Below, one piece after another: positions 54,167 to 62,462 of a DNA stretch of 64,000 nt. Source of the stretch: Thermoplasmata archaeon. Its GTDB lineage: Archaea > Thermoplasmatota > DTKX01 > VGTL01. Where the stretch lies: NCBI GenBank assembly GCA_038851035.1, contig JAWCLH010000009.1, positions 1-64,000 on the forward strand, written 5' to 3'. The position numbers and the translations under genes are program-made. The notes under the pieces were generated by a model. The model made no database searches and was not told the DNA's origin. It saw only the letters and a list, made by a program, of their open reading frames with translations. The first letter of the stretch is position 1; the number at the start of each line of letters is the position of its first letter.

Positions 54167-54856
54167 ATGAGAAAGCTCTTCTTCACCGCCTCTCTTTGCA
54201 CGGGCTGCAGGGCCTGCGAGGTCGCTTGCTCTTTTAAAAAGGAGGGCATCTTCTCGCCCGCGCTCTCCCGCATAAGGGTCGTCAGGCTCGACGAGGAGGG
54301 ACTAGACATCCCGACGGGCTGCGAGCACTGTGAAGACGCGCCTTGCATCAGAATATGCCCCGTGAGGGCCCTCAAGAGGAGGCCGGAGACGGGAGCGGTG
54401 GTGGTCGACGGCGACAGGTGCATCGGCTGCAAACAGTGCATGGTTGTCTGCCCATTCGGTGCAGTGCACTTCAGCCACGCCTCGGGCAGAATCTTCAAGT
54501 GCGATTTGTGCAACGGAGACCCAGAGTGCGTGAAGTGGTGCTTCACCGGCGCGGTCAGCTTCTGCGAGGAGGCGGGTGTGCCACGGGCGAAGAGACACAG
54601 ATTCGCGCACAAGCACATGGCCCTGACGAAGGACTTATGGTCTCCCGCGGCTCCACAGGCCAATGAAACCAGAGGTATTGGCAAGACGGTGGATAGAGAG
54701 GGCTCCCGGAGAGGATACGGGGAGGGGGGGAGTGGGGAGGCGCTGGGGGGCGGGAGCGGAGGGGCAGGGCCCAGCGGTGAAAGGCGGGTCAGTAAAACTA
54801 GCGGAGAGGGCCCCGATGAAGGGACGGGTGGCCCGGGAGGGGGTGGCGGGGCTTGA
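54167..54856 (+). CDS. Multi-cluster 4Fe-4S ferredoxin, AOR partner
   Basis: 229 aa from ATG 54167 with a strong aaggaggt. It is an HycB/DMSO-reductase-B-like iron-sulphur protein. Cysteine groups CTGCRACEVAC, CEHCEDAPCIRICP, CIGCKQCMVVCP and CDLCNGDPECVKWC supply four clusters in the usual interleaved pattern. It directly precedes, and overlaps by TTGA, the aldehyde oxidoreductase gene. This matches electron-transfer partners of tungsten oxidoreductases such as the WOR5-type pair. The last 65 residues are Gly/Arg-rich low complexity. Confidence 0.9.
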   Translation: MRKLFFTASLCTGCRACEVACSFKKEGIFSPALSRIRVVRLDEEGLDIPTGCEHCEDAPCIRICPVRALKRRPETGAVVVDGDRCIGCKQCMVVCPFGAVHFSHASGRIFKCDLCNGDPECVKWCFTGAVSFCEEAGVPRAKRHRFAHKHMALTKDLWSPAAPQANETRGIGKTVDREGSRRGYGEGGSGEALGGGSGGAGPSGERRVSKTSGEGPDEGTGGPGGGGGA

Positions 54857-56925
54857 GCTTCAAGTACGGCGCCTTCGCGGGCTCGCTCCTCTTCGTCGAC
54901 CTTGGAAAGGGGACGGCGAAGAGGGTGCCGCTCGAGAGGCACTGGTGCGAGCTCTATCTGGGGGGGAGGGGGAGGGACGCTAGAGTTCTGTTCGAGAAGC
55001 AGGACCCGTCGACCGGCCCTCTCGACCCCGCGAGCCTCGTCCTCATCTCCACTGGCCCCCTGACGGGCCTACTAGGTCCAACGACGGGCAGGCTGAACGT
55101 GGCCGGCCGCTCGCCTCTGACGGGTATCTACGGGAACTCCAACGCCGGCACGAATTTCGGTCCGGAGCTGAAATTCGCCGGCTACGACGGCATCGTCCTC
55201 ACTGGCCGCTCGCCCCGGCCCGTCAGGCTGAGCATCCAGGATGACGATGTCAGGCTGAAGGACGCCAGCGAGCTATGGGGCGAGGGCGTTTTCGAGACCA
55301 CCGCTCGAATTCTCGAGGAGGAGGGTCCGGAGGCGAGGGTCGCCGCAATCGGTCCCGCCGCGGAGAACGGCGTTCTCTTCGGCTCAGTCATTTTCGATTT
55401 CTGGGACGCCGCGGCCCGGACTGGGCTCGGGACGGTGCTCGCCTCCAAGAACCTAAAGGCCGTGTCCGTCCAGGGCACGGGAGCGATTCGCGTTGCTGAC
55501 CCGAAGGCCTATTATGAGGCTGCGCGCGAGGGCTGGCTCGCGGTTCTCGAGGACCCGGGCTTTAGAACGGGCGAGCATTCGGCGCTTGGGACGAGCATAT
55601 GCGTGAACTGGGGGAACGCGCAGGGCTGGCTCCCAACGCGCAACTTCCGTGAGAGCTGGTTCGAGGGCGCGGATAGAATCAGCGGCGAGGAGTTCAGGGA
55701 CGTCTTCTCGACTCGCGAGGCGCCCCTTCCGGCGGGAAGGGCGTGCTTCTCCTGCCCAAACCGGTGCAAGAGGTACGGTAGAATCGACGAGGGTAAATAC
55801 GCCGGCACGAGGGGGAACATCGAGTTCGAGGGCGTCGCGGCCTTCGGCTCGAAGTGCGGCGTGGATGATTTGGGCGCGGTTTTCCACGCCTACATGCTTG
55901 CCAACGACTACGGCATGGACTGCATAACCTGCGGCAACACGATCGCGCTCTTCATGGAGTGCATCGAGAGGGGTCTGCTCGAGGATGAGGGTCTGGGGCT
56001 TAGGTTTGGCTGCGCGGACGCCATGGTCGAGATGGTCCACAGAATCGCGAACCGCGAGGGGAGGCTCGGGGAGCTTGGCTCGCAAGGGAGCGAGAGGGCA
56101 GCAGCGGCAATAGGGAAAGGGGCAGAGGCGCTCCTTAACACGATTAAGGGGCTTGAGACCATCGCCTGCGACCCGAGGGCCGCCAAGGCATTCGGCTTCG
56201 GCTTCGCGGTTGCGAGCAGGGGCTCGGACCACCTGAGGGCCCATCCTGTCTTCGAGATGCTCAGGAAGCCTCCTGAGGTCGGAAGGGAACTTTTCGGCTC
56301 GCCCGAGGCTGTCGAGCTGAGGAAGTACGGCGGGAAGGTCAGGCTCGTGGCTTGGCACGAGAATCTCGCCGCTGTCACGGACTCCGCAGGTAGCTGCCGC
56401 TTCATGCATGCCTCCTACTACGCCCAGTATCCCATTCCCGAGCTAATGAACAAGTATGCTAAGAGGAAGAGGGCCGTGGTTCACTCAATCAAGTACCACA
56501 AATGGATAGAGGCCGCGACGGGAATTCCGATGAGCTATGAAGGACTGATGGAGTTCGGGGACAGGATAATCAACCTCGAGAGGGCCCTGAACCTGCGGTG
56601 GGGCCTCAGGAGGGAACAGGACACCCTGCCCCGTCGCTTCCTTACAGAAAGGATACCAAAAGGGCCGGCGAAGGGCGAGCTCTTCGAGCCACGAATTCTC
56701 GAAGAGATGCTGGTGGAATACTATAAAATCCGAGGCTGGGACCCCCGCACGGGCTACCCGTACGAGGAGAGGCTCGCCTCGCTCGGAATGGAGGACGTGG
56801 CCGCGGCTCTGAAGGAGAGGGGACTCCTCTCGCCCGGCGGCGCGCCAGAGCAAGCTCAGCCCTTCAGAGACCCACTCGCCCATCGCCCGGAGCCGGGCCC
56901 CGGTGAGAACGCCTCGAGGGGATAG
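54853..56925 (+). CDS. aor: Aldehyde:ferredoxin oxidoreductase (tungsten type)
   Basis: 690 aa from TTG 54853. It oxidises aldehydes to acids with a tungsten (or molybdenum) bis-pterin site, passing electrons to ferredoxin. Evidence: VDLGKGTAKRVPL, STGPLTGLLGPTTGRLNVAG, the pterin-binding NSNAGTNFGPELKFAGYDGI, cluster ligands Cys298, Cys301 and Cys305 in ACFSCPNRCKRYG, and a fourth candidate, Cys515, in TDSAGSCRFMH. The length is somewhat over the usual 600-620 because of the C-terminal Pro-rich tail. It is co-translated with its ferredoxin and follows iorAB, where it would remove aldehydes made by 2-oxoacid decarboxylation. Confidence 0.93.
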   Translation: MSFKYGAFAGSLLFVDLGKGTAKRVPLERHWCELYLGGRGRDARVLFEKQDPSTGPLDPASLVLISTGPLTGLLGPTTGRLNVAGRSPLTGIYGNSNAGTNFGPELKFAGYDGIVLTGRSPRPVRLSIQDDDVRLKDASELWGEGVFETTARILEEEGPEARVAAIGPAAENGVLFGSVIFDFWDAAARTGLGTVLASKNLKAVSVQGTGAIRVADPKAYYEAAREGWLAVLEDPGFRTGEHSALGTSICVNWGNAQGWLPTRNFRESWFEGADRISGEEFRDVFSTREAPLPAGRACFSCPNRCKRYGRIDEGKYAGTRGNIEFEGVAAFGSKCGVDDLGAVFHAYMLANDYGMDCITCGNTIALFMECIERGLLEDEGLGLRFGCADAMVEMVHRIANREGRLGELGSQGSERAAAAIGKGAEALLNTIKGLETIACDPRAAKAFGFGFAVASRGSDHLRAHPVFEMLRKPPEVGRELFGSPEAVELRKYGGKVRLVAWHENLAAVTDSAGSCRFMHASYYAQYPIPELMNKYAKRKRAVVHSIKYHKWIEAATGIPMSYEGLMEFGDRIINLERALNLRWGLRREQDTLPRRFLTERIPKGPAKGELFEPRILEEMLVEYYKIRGWDPRTGYPYEERLASLGMEDVAAALKERGLLSPGGAPEQAQPFRDPLAHRPEPGPGENASRG

Positions 56926-56926
56926 A

Positions 56927-57151
56927 GTGCCGGTGTGCAAATTATGCGGGCAGCGCATTGATCTCTCCAGAACGGGCATCAGGGCGCGCAGGTGCGGCTC
57001 CTGCGGGGCAGTGGTCTGCGACGAGCACTACAGCTGCGAGCGGGGCCTCTGCTCCCCCTGTGCCGGCCTGCCGGTGAGGATAAAAAGGCGCTCGTTCATC
57101 AGGAAGCGCCGAGTGGAGCTTCGAGGGGGACATGGGGAGGGAGGAGGATAG
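56927..57151 (+). CDS. Small treble-clef zinc protein (RING/AN1-like)
   Basis: 74 aa from GTG 56927, one base after the AOR stop. Metal ligands Cys4, Cys7, Cys23, Cys26, Cys31, His34, Cys42 and Cys45, with Cys37 extra, are arranged as CxxC-x15-CxxC-x4-CxxH-x7-CxxC, enough for two zinc ions in a cross-brace fold. The second half is strongly basic (RIKRRSFIRKRRVEL) and Gly-rich at the end. No family name could be assigned. Its place between aor and a beta-grasp protein suggests either a maturation factor or a modifier-related protein; this is inference. Confidence 0.7.
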   Translation: MPVCKLCGQRIDLSRTGIRARRCGSCGAVVCDEHYSCERGLCSPCAGLPVRIKRRSFIRKRRVELRGGHGEGGG

Positions 57152-57207
57152 AGGCCTTCCCTGAGCCGGGCTGGGGCCCGCGCGGGGCGCACCGGGAGGT
57201 CTGAAAG

Positions 57208-57480
57208 GTGAATAAAATAACTGTGACCGTGCGCTATCTTGGGACCTTCTCCCAGCTCACGGGAAAGAGGGAGGAGACACTTGGGCTGGAGGAGGGCGCG
57301 ACGGTCGGGGAGCTCGCAAGGCTACTAGGGCTCAAATACGGCAGGGAGCTCAGAAGGAGGCTGGAGGATGGGGAGTCCCGTCCAGTGTTATTCATCGTGG
57401 ACGGGAGCCCCGCTCCATCCGAGCGGCGGCTTGGCAACGGGGAGCTCGTTCTTGTCACCTACCCTGCGGGAGGTGGATGA
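57208..57480 (+). CDS. MoaD/ThiS-like beta-grasp protein
   Basis: 90 aa from GTG 57208. It is a ubiquitin-like sulphur carrier or modifier. Evidence: KITVTVRYLGTFSQLTGKRE, EEGATVGELARLL and PVLFIVDGSPAPSERRLG. It ends in YPAGGG, so the terminal Gly-Gly needed for adenylation is present and exposed. It most likely supplies sulphur for the pterin cofactor of the neighbouring aldehyde oxidoreductase. Because archaeal beta-grasp proteins of this size (SAMPs) can also be conjugated to proteins, a second role is possible. Confidence 0.87.
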   Translation: MNKITVTVRYLGTFSQLTGKREETLGLEEGATVGELARLLGLKYGRELRRRLEDGESRPVLFIVDGSPAPSERRLGNGELVLVTYPAGGG

Positions 57481-57623
57481 GGCGGCTGGAGGGTTGGGCG
57501 ATGGGCGGGCTGGATTCTATTGGATACTCACTGGAGCGGGGGTCTGGAGCGAGATTCTAGAGGGGGGTTTGGCACGCTGCCCTTCATTTTTACCCCTCCA
57601 TTTTGATGCTCTCATGCCGGCTT

Positions 57624-57749
57624 TTATTTAAAATATAGAAAGTACCCCCACCACAATAGCTTAAACCCTGAAAAACGATACCCCCAGCTAGTCTGGGACT
57701 GCTATCCAGCGGAAAAATCGACCCCGACGCCACTGGGGTCTGGGGTGGC
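57624..57749 (+). promoter_or_regulatory. Promoter and leader of the THEP1 gene
   Basis: A strong ttatttaaaatat element (57625-57637) lies over 100 bases before the THEP1 ATG at 57750, leaving a leader of roughly 80-90 bases, long for this segment. It contains G/C inverted pieces (accccgac and gccactggggtctggggt, 57721-57747) that could pair. No known riboswitch or box C/D motif was recognised. Confidence 0.4.
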
Positions 57750-58307
57750 ATGGTGAGACAGTTAGGTAAGGGAATTAAAATAGGCATCACGGGCCTTCCT
57801 GGCGCGGGCAAGACCCAGGCCCTCATCAAAGTAATCGAGATTCTGGAGGGCGAGGGGGAGGTTGTCGGTGGGATGATAACTAAGCCCATCATGGAGAAGA
57901 ACAGGCGCACGGGCTTCACTGTCATGAACTGGTTGACCAAGGAGGAGGCGGTGCTCGCCCACATCAACATCCAGTCTAAAGTGATGGTCGGCAAGTACGG
58001 GGTCGACCTAGACGCACTTGAGAGAATCGGCGTGAAAGCGATTGACGACGCTGCGGAGAAGGCAGACGTCATCATCGTCGATGAGGTCGGCAAGATGGAG
58101 GTTGAGAGCGACAAGTTCGTGGCGGCTGTCAAGAACGCGCTCGAGACCTCCAAGCCATTCATCCTGACCCTGCACAAGAAGTCCCGGAACCCACTGTTGC
58201 AGGACATCCGCAGGCGCGACGACATCCGCATTCTGGAGGTCACGCCCATAAACCGGAACCTCCTGCCCTACAAAATCATCAAGCTCCTCAAGGGGGAGCT
58301 GCTCTGA
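57750..58307 (+). CDS. Nucleoside-triphosphatase THEP1
   Basis: 185 aa, archaeal THEP1 P-loop NTPase, hydrolysing several NTPs; the cellular role is not settled. Evidence: Walker A ITGLPGAGKTQALIK, Walker B DVIIVDEVGKMEVES, and a family-typical TLHKKSRNPLLQDI near the end. The length is normal. It ends one base before trm1, so the two share a message. Confidence 0.9.
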   Translation: MVRQLGKGIKIGITGLPGAGKTQALIKVIEILEGEGEVVGGMITKPIMEKNRRTGFTVMNWLTKEEAVLAHINIQSKVMVGKYGVDLDALERIGVKAIDDAAEKADVIIVDEVGKMEVESDKFVAAVKNALETSKPFILTLHKKSRNPLLQDIRRRDDIRILEVTPINRNLLPYKIIKLLKGELL

Positions 58308-58308
58308 G

Positions 58309-59553
58309 ATGCACGAGCTGGTCGAGGGCGCAGCGAGGCTGCTCGTGCCCCGTGTGGGCCCGGCCCGCGGGCCGGCGTCGTCGAGGACGCCCGTGTTCCA
58401 CAACCCCGCGATGGCGCCCGCGAGGGACCTCTGCACGCTTTTCGTCGCGGCAGCGGGCGGGGCGCTGGGCCGGCGGCTCAGGGCGGTGGACGGTCTCGCC
58501 GGAACGGGCGTCAGGGCCATCCGTCTGGCCCTCGAGACCGGTCTGGACTTTGAGGCCCTCGTCGCCAACGACAGGAGCCGCGAGGCCCACGAGCTGATTC
58601 TCAGGAACATCGCCCTGAACGGCCTGGGGGGGCTGGTGAGCGCGTCGCGGAGCGACCTGCGCGCCCTCCTCTATCAGGAGCGCTTCGACTACATTGACAT
58701 CGACCCGTTCGGCTCCCCGGCGCCATTCCTCCAGCCGGCCGCGGCGTCCGTCAGGCACGGGGGCCTCATCGGCCTGACCGCCACCGACACCGGCCCGCTC
58801 TGCGGCACCAATCCGCGGACCTGCCTGCGCCGCTATCAGGCCCTGTCCGCCCGCTCCGAATACATGCACGAGACGGCCGCTCGAATTCTCATCGGCTTCT
58901 GCGTCCGGAGCGCAGCCGGAATCGACATCGCCCTCAGACCCGTTCTTGTCCACTCGGGAGACCACTACATTCGCGTCTACCTCAAGGCCCTGAGGAGTCC
59001 CGCGAGGGCCGCGGAGGTGCTCGGGGAGCTTGGCTACGTGGGTCCGGGCAGGGAGATGACCCCTTATATTCCGGAACCCGGACGATTCGCAGCTCCTTTC
59101 CATGTCCCCGGCGGTCCCGGCGCCGGGGCGGGAGGAGGCCATGGGGGAGAGAGAGGGACCGAATTCGCCGGCCCCCTCTGGCTCGGGGAACTCTTCGATC
59201 GCGGGCTACTGGACGGGGTGCTCGAGGCCTTCAGAAAAAGATCCCGCGGGGGGCCGCCGCTCGCCCGCGAGCAGCAGCTCGCAAAGACCCTCTCGGCGAT
59301 GGACGAAGAGGCAGGGATGCCGCCCTTCTTCTACGAACTGGACGCGGTTGTGAGGGGCAGCCGCACCGGACCGCCCGGCCTGTCCGCGATGCTCGAGGCC
59401 CTGCGCGCCGCGGGCTTCAGGGCGTCGAGAACGCACTTCTGCCCCACGGGCTTTCGGACGGACGCCCCGCCTGAGGAGGTCAGGAGGCTGGCGGTCGAAG
59501 CAGCCCTGAGGCGGCGAGGGGACATGGGGCGTGGAGTGCTGCGAGGGCATTGA
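58309..59553 (+). CDS. trm1: tRNA (guanine(26)-N(2))-dimethyltransferase
   Basis: 414 aa. It methylates G26 of tRNA twice using SAM. Evidence: SSRTPVFHNPAMAPARDL, a SAM-binding AVDGLAGTGVRAIRLALE, VANDRSREAHELILRN, and the hallmark DYIDIDPFGSPAPFL. GLTATDTGPLCG and the C-terminal FYELDAVVRG follow, with the archaeal helper domain. A Gly-rich insertion (about 59110-59165) interrupts the second half. It starts one base after THEP1. Its stop is overlapped by a TTG that opens the next frame. Confidence 0.94.
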   Translation: MHELVEGAARLLVPRVGPARGPASSRTPVFHNPAMAPARDLCTLFVAAAGGALGRRLRAVDGLAGTGVRAIRLALETGLDFEALVANDRSREAHELILRNIALNGLGGLVSASRSDLRALLYQERFDYIDIDPFGSPAPFLQPAAASVRHGGLIGLTATDTGPLCGTNPRTCLRRYQALSARSEYMHETAARILIGFCVRSAAGIDIALRPVLVHSGDHYIRVYLKALRSPARAAEVLGELGYVGPGREMTPYIPEPGRFAAPFHVPGGPGAGAGGGHGGERGTEFAGPLWLGELFDRGLLDGVLEAFRKRSRGGPPLAREQQLAKTLSAMDEEAGMPPFFYELDAVVRGSRTGPPGLSAMLEALRAAGFRASRTHFCPTGFRTDAPPEEVRRLAVEAALRRRGDMGRGVLRGH

Positions 59554-59678
59554 TGGCACTGAGCGGGGCGTTGGTCTCGCAAACCGCTGCCGGGGCCAGG
59601 TTGATTTGCCTCCGCCCGACATGTCCGACAGTATCGGTCAAACAGTATTTATCAATGGAGCTCGATTATCATTCCGTG

Positions 59679-60581
59679 ATGTTCGAAAGGCTGGTGGGGT
59701 GGGCTCGCGGGTTCCTGAGCAACCTCAGAGACATCCTCGCCTCCCCGAGGGGGCTCGTCCTGAACATCCTCTGGCTATGCGCGCTCCTTTACACCTTCAC
59801 AGACCAGAAGCTCCAGATTTTCGTTCCAGTGCTCCTCGCCCTCTGGGTCATCGGCTACATGATTTACTTGGACAAGAGAGAAGGCTACAAACCCCAACTC
59901 TTGAGGAGGCTCGGGGTCGTGGTCTTCTGCTCCCTCGCCATCAGCACCTCGTTCTACGGCTACTTCTACATGAAGGTCAACGACATCCAGACAGCCTCGT
60001 TCCCCACGGATGTTCTGAACAAGACGGGCTACGTCAGGGACAGGTCGCTTGACTCCTCCCAGCTCCTCATGTACGGACTGCTGCGCGTTGAGACGCGAGC
60101 ATTCAGGTACGACGACAGGGACCTCGCGAGCCCTCCCTACCCGGGAGTGGTTTTCCTAGTGACGCTCAAGACCGTCATCATACCGCCTCAGGATATGATT
60201 CGAGACGAGGTGATGAAGAGAATCGAGGGACTCAAGATGGACGGGCTCACGATTCAAAAGGAGACGCGCAAGGAGGGCACGGGCGTCATCAGGAGTGGCC
60301 ACGAGACGAACTGGGTGGAGTACGACGCCCTCCTGCAGGTGCCCGGCTCTGGCTCCCTCATCGACTTCCCCGTCGGCGCCAGGATAAAGGTGAGGGCTGA
60401 GTGGTGGCCCTGCCCAGAGCGCGGGACCGTGGTAATCGTCGCCGGTGCGGCCATGTACGGGACCTCTCCCTCCGGAAACAGAATTCGGGACATCGTCCTC
60501 CCGCCCGGGCCGGACGACATGGCCACCTATGATTCGATCGTAAGGCTGATATACAACACAAAGTGCACTGGAGGGAGCTGA
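59679..60581 (+). CDS. Membrane-anchored protein of unknown function
   Basis: 300 aa from ATG 59679. Three hydrophobic segments in the first 110 residues (about 24-40, 46-64 and 82-104) are followed by a soluble beta-rich domain of about 190 residues containing VVFLVTLKTVIIPPQDM and KIRLIDF-like strands. No family recognised. A TATA-like agtatttat (59644-59652) about 30 bases upstream supports this ATG; ATG 59655 and an overlap with trm1 at 59550 are alternatives with unconserved extra residues. Confidence 0.6.
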   Translation: MFERLVGWARGFLSNLRDILASPRGLVLNILWLCALLYTFTDQKLQIFVPVLLALWVIGYMIYLDKREGYKPQLLRRLGVVVFCSLAISTSFYGYFYMKVNDIQTASFPTDVLNKTGYVRDRSLDSSQLLMYGLLRVETRAFRYDDRDLASPPYPGVVFLVTLKTVIIPPQDMIRDEVMKRIEGLKMDGLTIQKETRKEGTGVIRSGHETNWVEYDALLQVPGSGSLIDFPVGARIKVRAEWWPCPERGTVVIVAGAAMYGTSPSGNRIRDIVLPPGPDDMATYDSIVRLIYNTKCTGGS

Positions 60582-60644
60582 GTGGAACTCGCCTTCCCCT
60601 GCCACTCCTTTGACTTAATTTGGAGCTTTGGATATTTCTAGGAG

Positions 60645-61553
60645 ATGCTTGAGGGCCCGAAGGATTCCGACGTAGAGGCTTTGCTCAGGAAGAGGGTAGA
60701 CCAGAGCGGGAAGATAAGGCTCATTGCCACCACCCTCAAGAACGAGCTCTTCCCGAGGGCCGAATCGATGTTCGTCGCAGAGTTCAGGTCCTACAACCCG
60801 CTCGAGGACGACCCGGAGAAAGCTGGCGGAGGCGATAGAGGCTCTCATCCATCCGGAGACGGGCGTCACGAGAATCATGGTAGAGAAAGCTGCCATGATA
60901 TATTCCGATGGAATTCTCAGAGACCTCCCGGGCCTGATATCCAGAAAACAGCTGGAGTTCAAGAGAAATTTTCTACTAGATTCGAGCCTTGACGAATTAT
61001 TTTTTTGGAGCTCGCGCGGAACTACAGGGACACCTTCCCGAAAAAAGGCACATCGGGACTAGGCTGGCCACCGACGAGCAGAGCGCCTTCCTCGCCCGCG
61101 GCCTCGCGGGTGCGGCCGCTCTCCGCTCCCTCAAGCTCTGGCCCGCCTGGTAGCTCCGCAACGCGCGCCTCTCGGTTCTCTATGAGATGGAAGAAATCCA
61201 GAGGCTCTGGGAGCTTTGCCGCCCTCTTGTGTCGGAGATGCATTGGGTCTAGAAGATAATTCCTGACATCGAGCGCCGCACCTTGGAATACATTGAAGAG
61301 AACTACCCAGCCGGCGTCTAGAAAGCGTAGAGAGCTCCGGCGAATGTTGGACCGAATCGAGATTTTCTAGTCTCGAACGAAGGCGAATAGGGGAGGGGGT
61401 CGGAGCGCTCCAGCTCTACCGCGGAGCCTCCGACGAACTAACAAAGGTTTTGATGGAGCTCTCGTGCCACTCCCTAAGACACGGTTTAGGAATTCTGGAG
61501 GCCACGGACGTCGTCCTGAGCATGATGATGAGGGTTACGCACTCGGCCTGAGC
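60645..61553 (+). pseudogene. Decayed helical protein gene with frameshifts and TAG stops
   Basis: Pieces of one helix-rich protein run across changing frames. ALLRKRVDQSGKIRLIATTL with NELFPRAESMFVAEFRSY comes first. After a shift near 60820, KLAEAIEALIHPETGVTRI and GLISRKQLEFKRNFLLDSS follow. After another near 61010, LARNYRDTFPKK follows, then TRLATDEQSAFLARGLAGAA interrupted by TAG at 61151, 61250, 61319 and 61328. It ends in ELSCHSLRHGLGILEATDV. No known family was recognised. It may be real decay or poor assembly, but the recurrent frame changes argue against a working gene. Confidence 0.5.
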
Positions 61554-61628
61554 CCCCCGCCAGACCGCTCCATTTCCAGCTCTGAAAAGGGTCCCCTCTC
61601 CCGGACCCATTGGCCCACTCGCCAGACC

Positions 61629-62357
61629 TCACCTTGAGCCGGCGAGGGCGCTCGGGATACCGATGATGAGCGGGAAAATAGAGACTATTAGCGCAACCCC
61701 AACCGCCTCGGCCAGGGCTGAGCCTATGAAGTCCATCACTGGCGTTCCCTCGACGCCGAGGACAGAGAGCGGCTTGAGCAGGACAGAGAGCGCTCCGAGC
61801 AGCGCCAGAACCACACTCCCTGTAGCGGCGTGCCCGAGGTCCTGCCTGCTGGGAGCGAGGCAGGCCGCGACAGACCATACGAAGTATAGGAAGATGAGAA
61901 AGAGAAATGTCACGGCGCTCAAGGCAGTTATATTCATCCAGAAAGTCAGCGCGGCCGATTTGAGGAGCGTAAATATTGACTCGAGAGGCCTCTCGAGCTC
62001 CAGCCCTCCGGGCTCGAAGAGAACCCCTAGCGCCCTGAACAGATGGACCAGAAACACGAGGAAAAGCGAGCAACCGGCAATGGGCGCGAGCGCGATGAGC
62101 GCCATCACAACCGGCCCACGCCTCTCGTGCCTCACATAGCCCCCATCCCTCTCGAACATCCTGACTTCGAAAACCTTCGTCCCGGTCAGGATGCAAGCGA
62201 GCCAATGGCTCGCCTCGTGCACCACGACTCCGAGCCATATGAAGACCCTGTGCCTGCCGCTCGTGAATATGCGCGAGAGGAGCCTGTCGTTGAGGGCGCT
62301 CAGAGTCACGAGCGCAAACATCCAGAGCAGGAGCGCGAGGTAGCCCGATGGTGTCAT
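61629..62357 (-). CDS. M50-like membrane metalloprotease
   Basis: 242 aa from ATG 62357, with a TATA-like cgattaatat on this strand at about 62381-62391. It is a multi-pass membrane protein with the zinc motif HEASH inside a helix (VVVHEASHWLACILTG), as in site-2-type intramembrane proteases. A short loop (MFERDGGYVRHERRG) and four or more further helices follow. The third zinc ligand, usually an Asp in an NxxPxxxLDG-type motif, is not clearly visible, so activity is not proven. Neighbour genes give no substrate clue. Confidence 0.65.
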   Translation of the reverse strand: MTPSGYLALLLWMFALVTLSALNDRLLSRIFTSGRHRVFIWLGVVVHEASHWLACILTGTKVFEVRMFERDGGYVRHERRGPVVMALIALAPIAGCSLFLVFLVHLFRALGVLFEPGGLELERPLESIFTLLKSAALTFWMNITALSAVTFLFLIFLYFVWSVAACLAPSRQDLGHAATGSVVLALLGALSVLLKPLSVLGVEGTPVMDFIGSALAEAVGVALIVSIFPLIIGIPSALAGSR

Positions 62358-62462
62358 TGGACATAGAACATACTGCGCCATATTAATCGTTGCCAGTCGC
62401 CGCCACGCCAGGTCGGGAAATCATCAGATACCGTTAAATCCGCAGCGGCCGTTACGAGGCTT

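Noticed and set aside
57660-57750. Box C/D or H/ACA guide RNA in the THEP1 leader
   Set aside because: No convincing C/D box pair or ACA-flanked hairpin could be placed; only general G/C complementarity was visible.
1807-61330. Pyrrolysine (TAG) recoding suggested by in-frame TAG codons at 1807 and 61151-61330
   Set aside because: TAG ends about ten of the clear genes here (for example 8173, 25452, 29250, 46765 and 56925), so it is not depleted, as it is in lineages that recode it. The TAG-bearing pieces also contain frameshifts.
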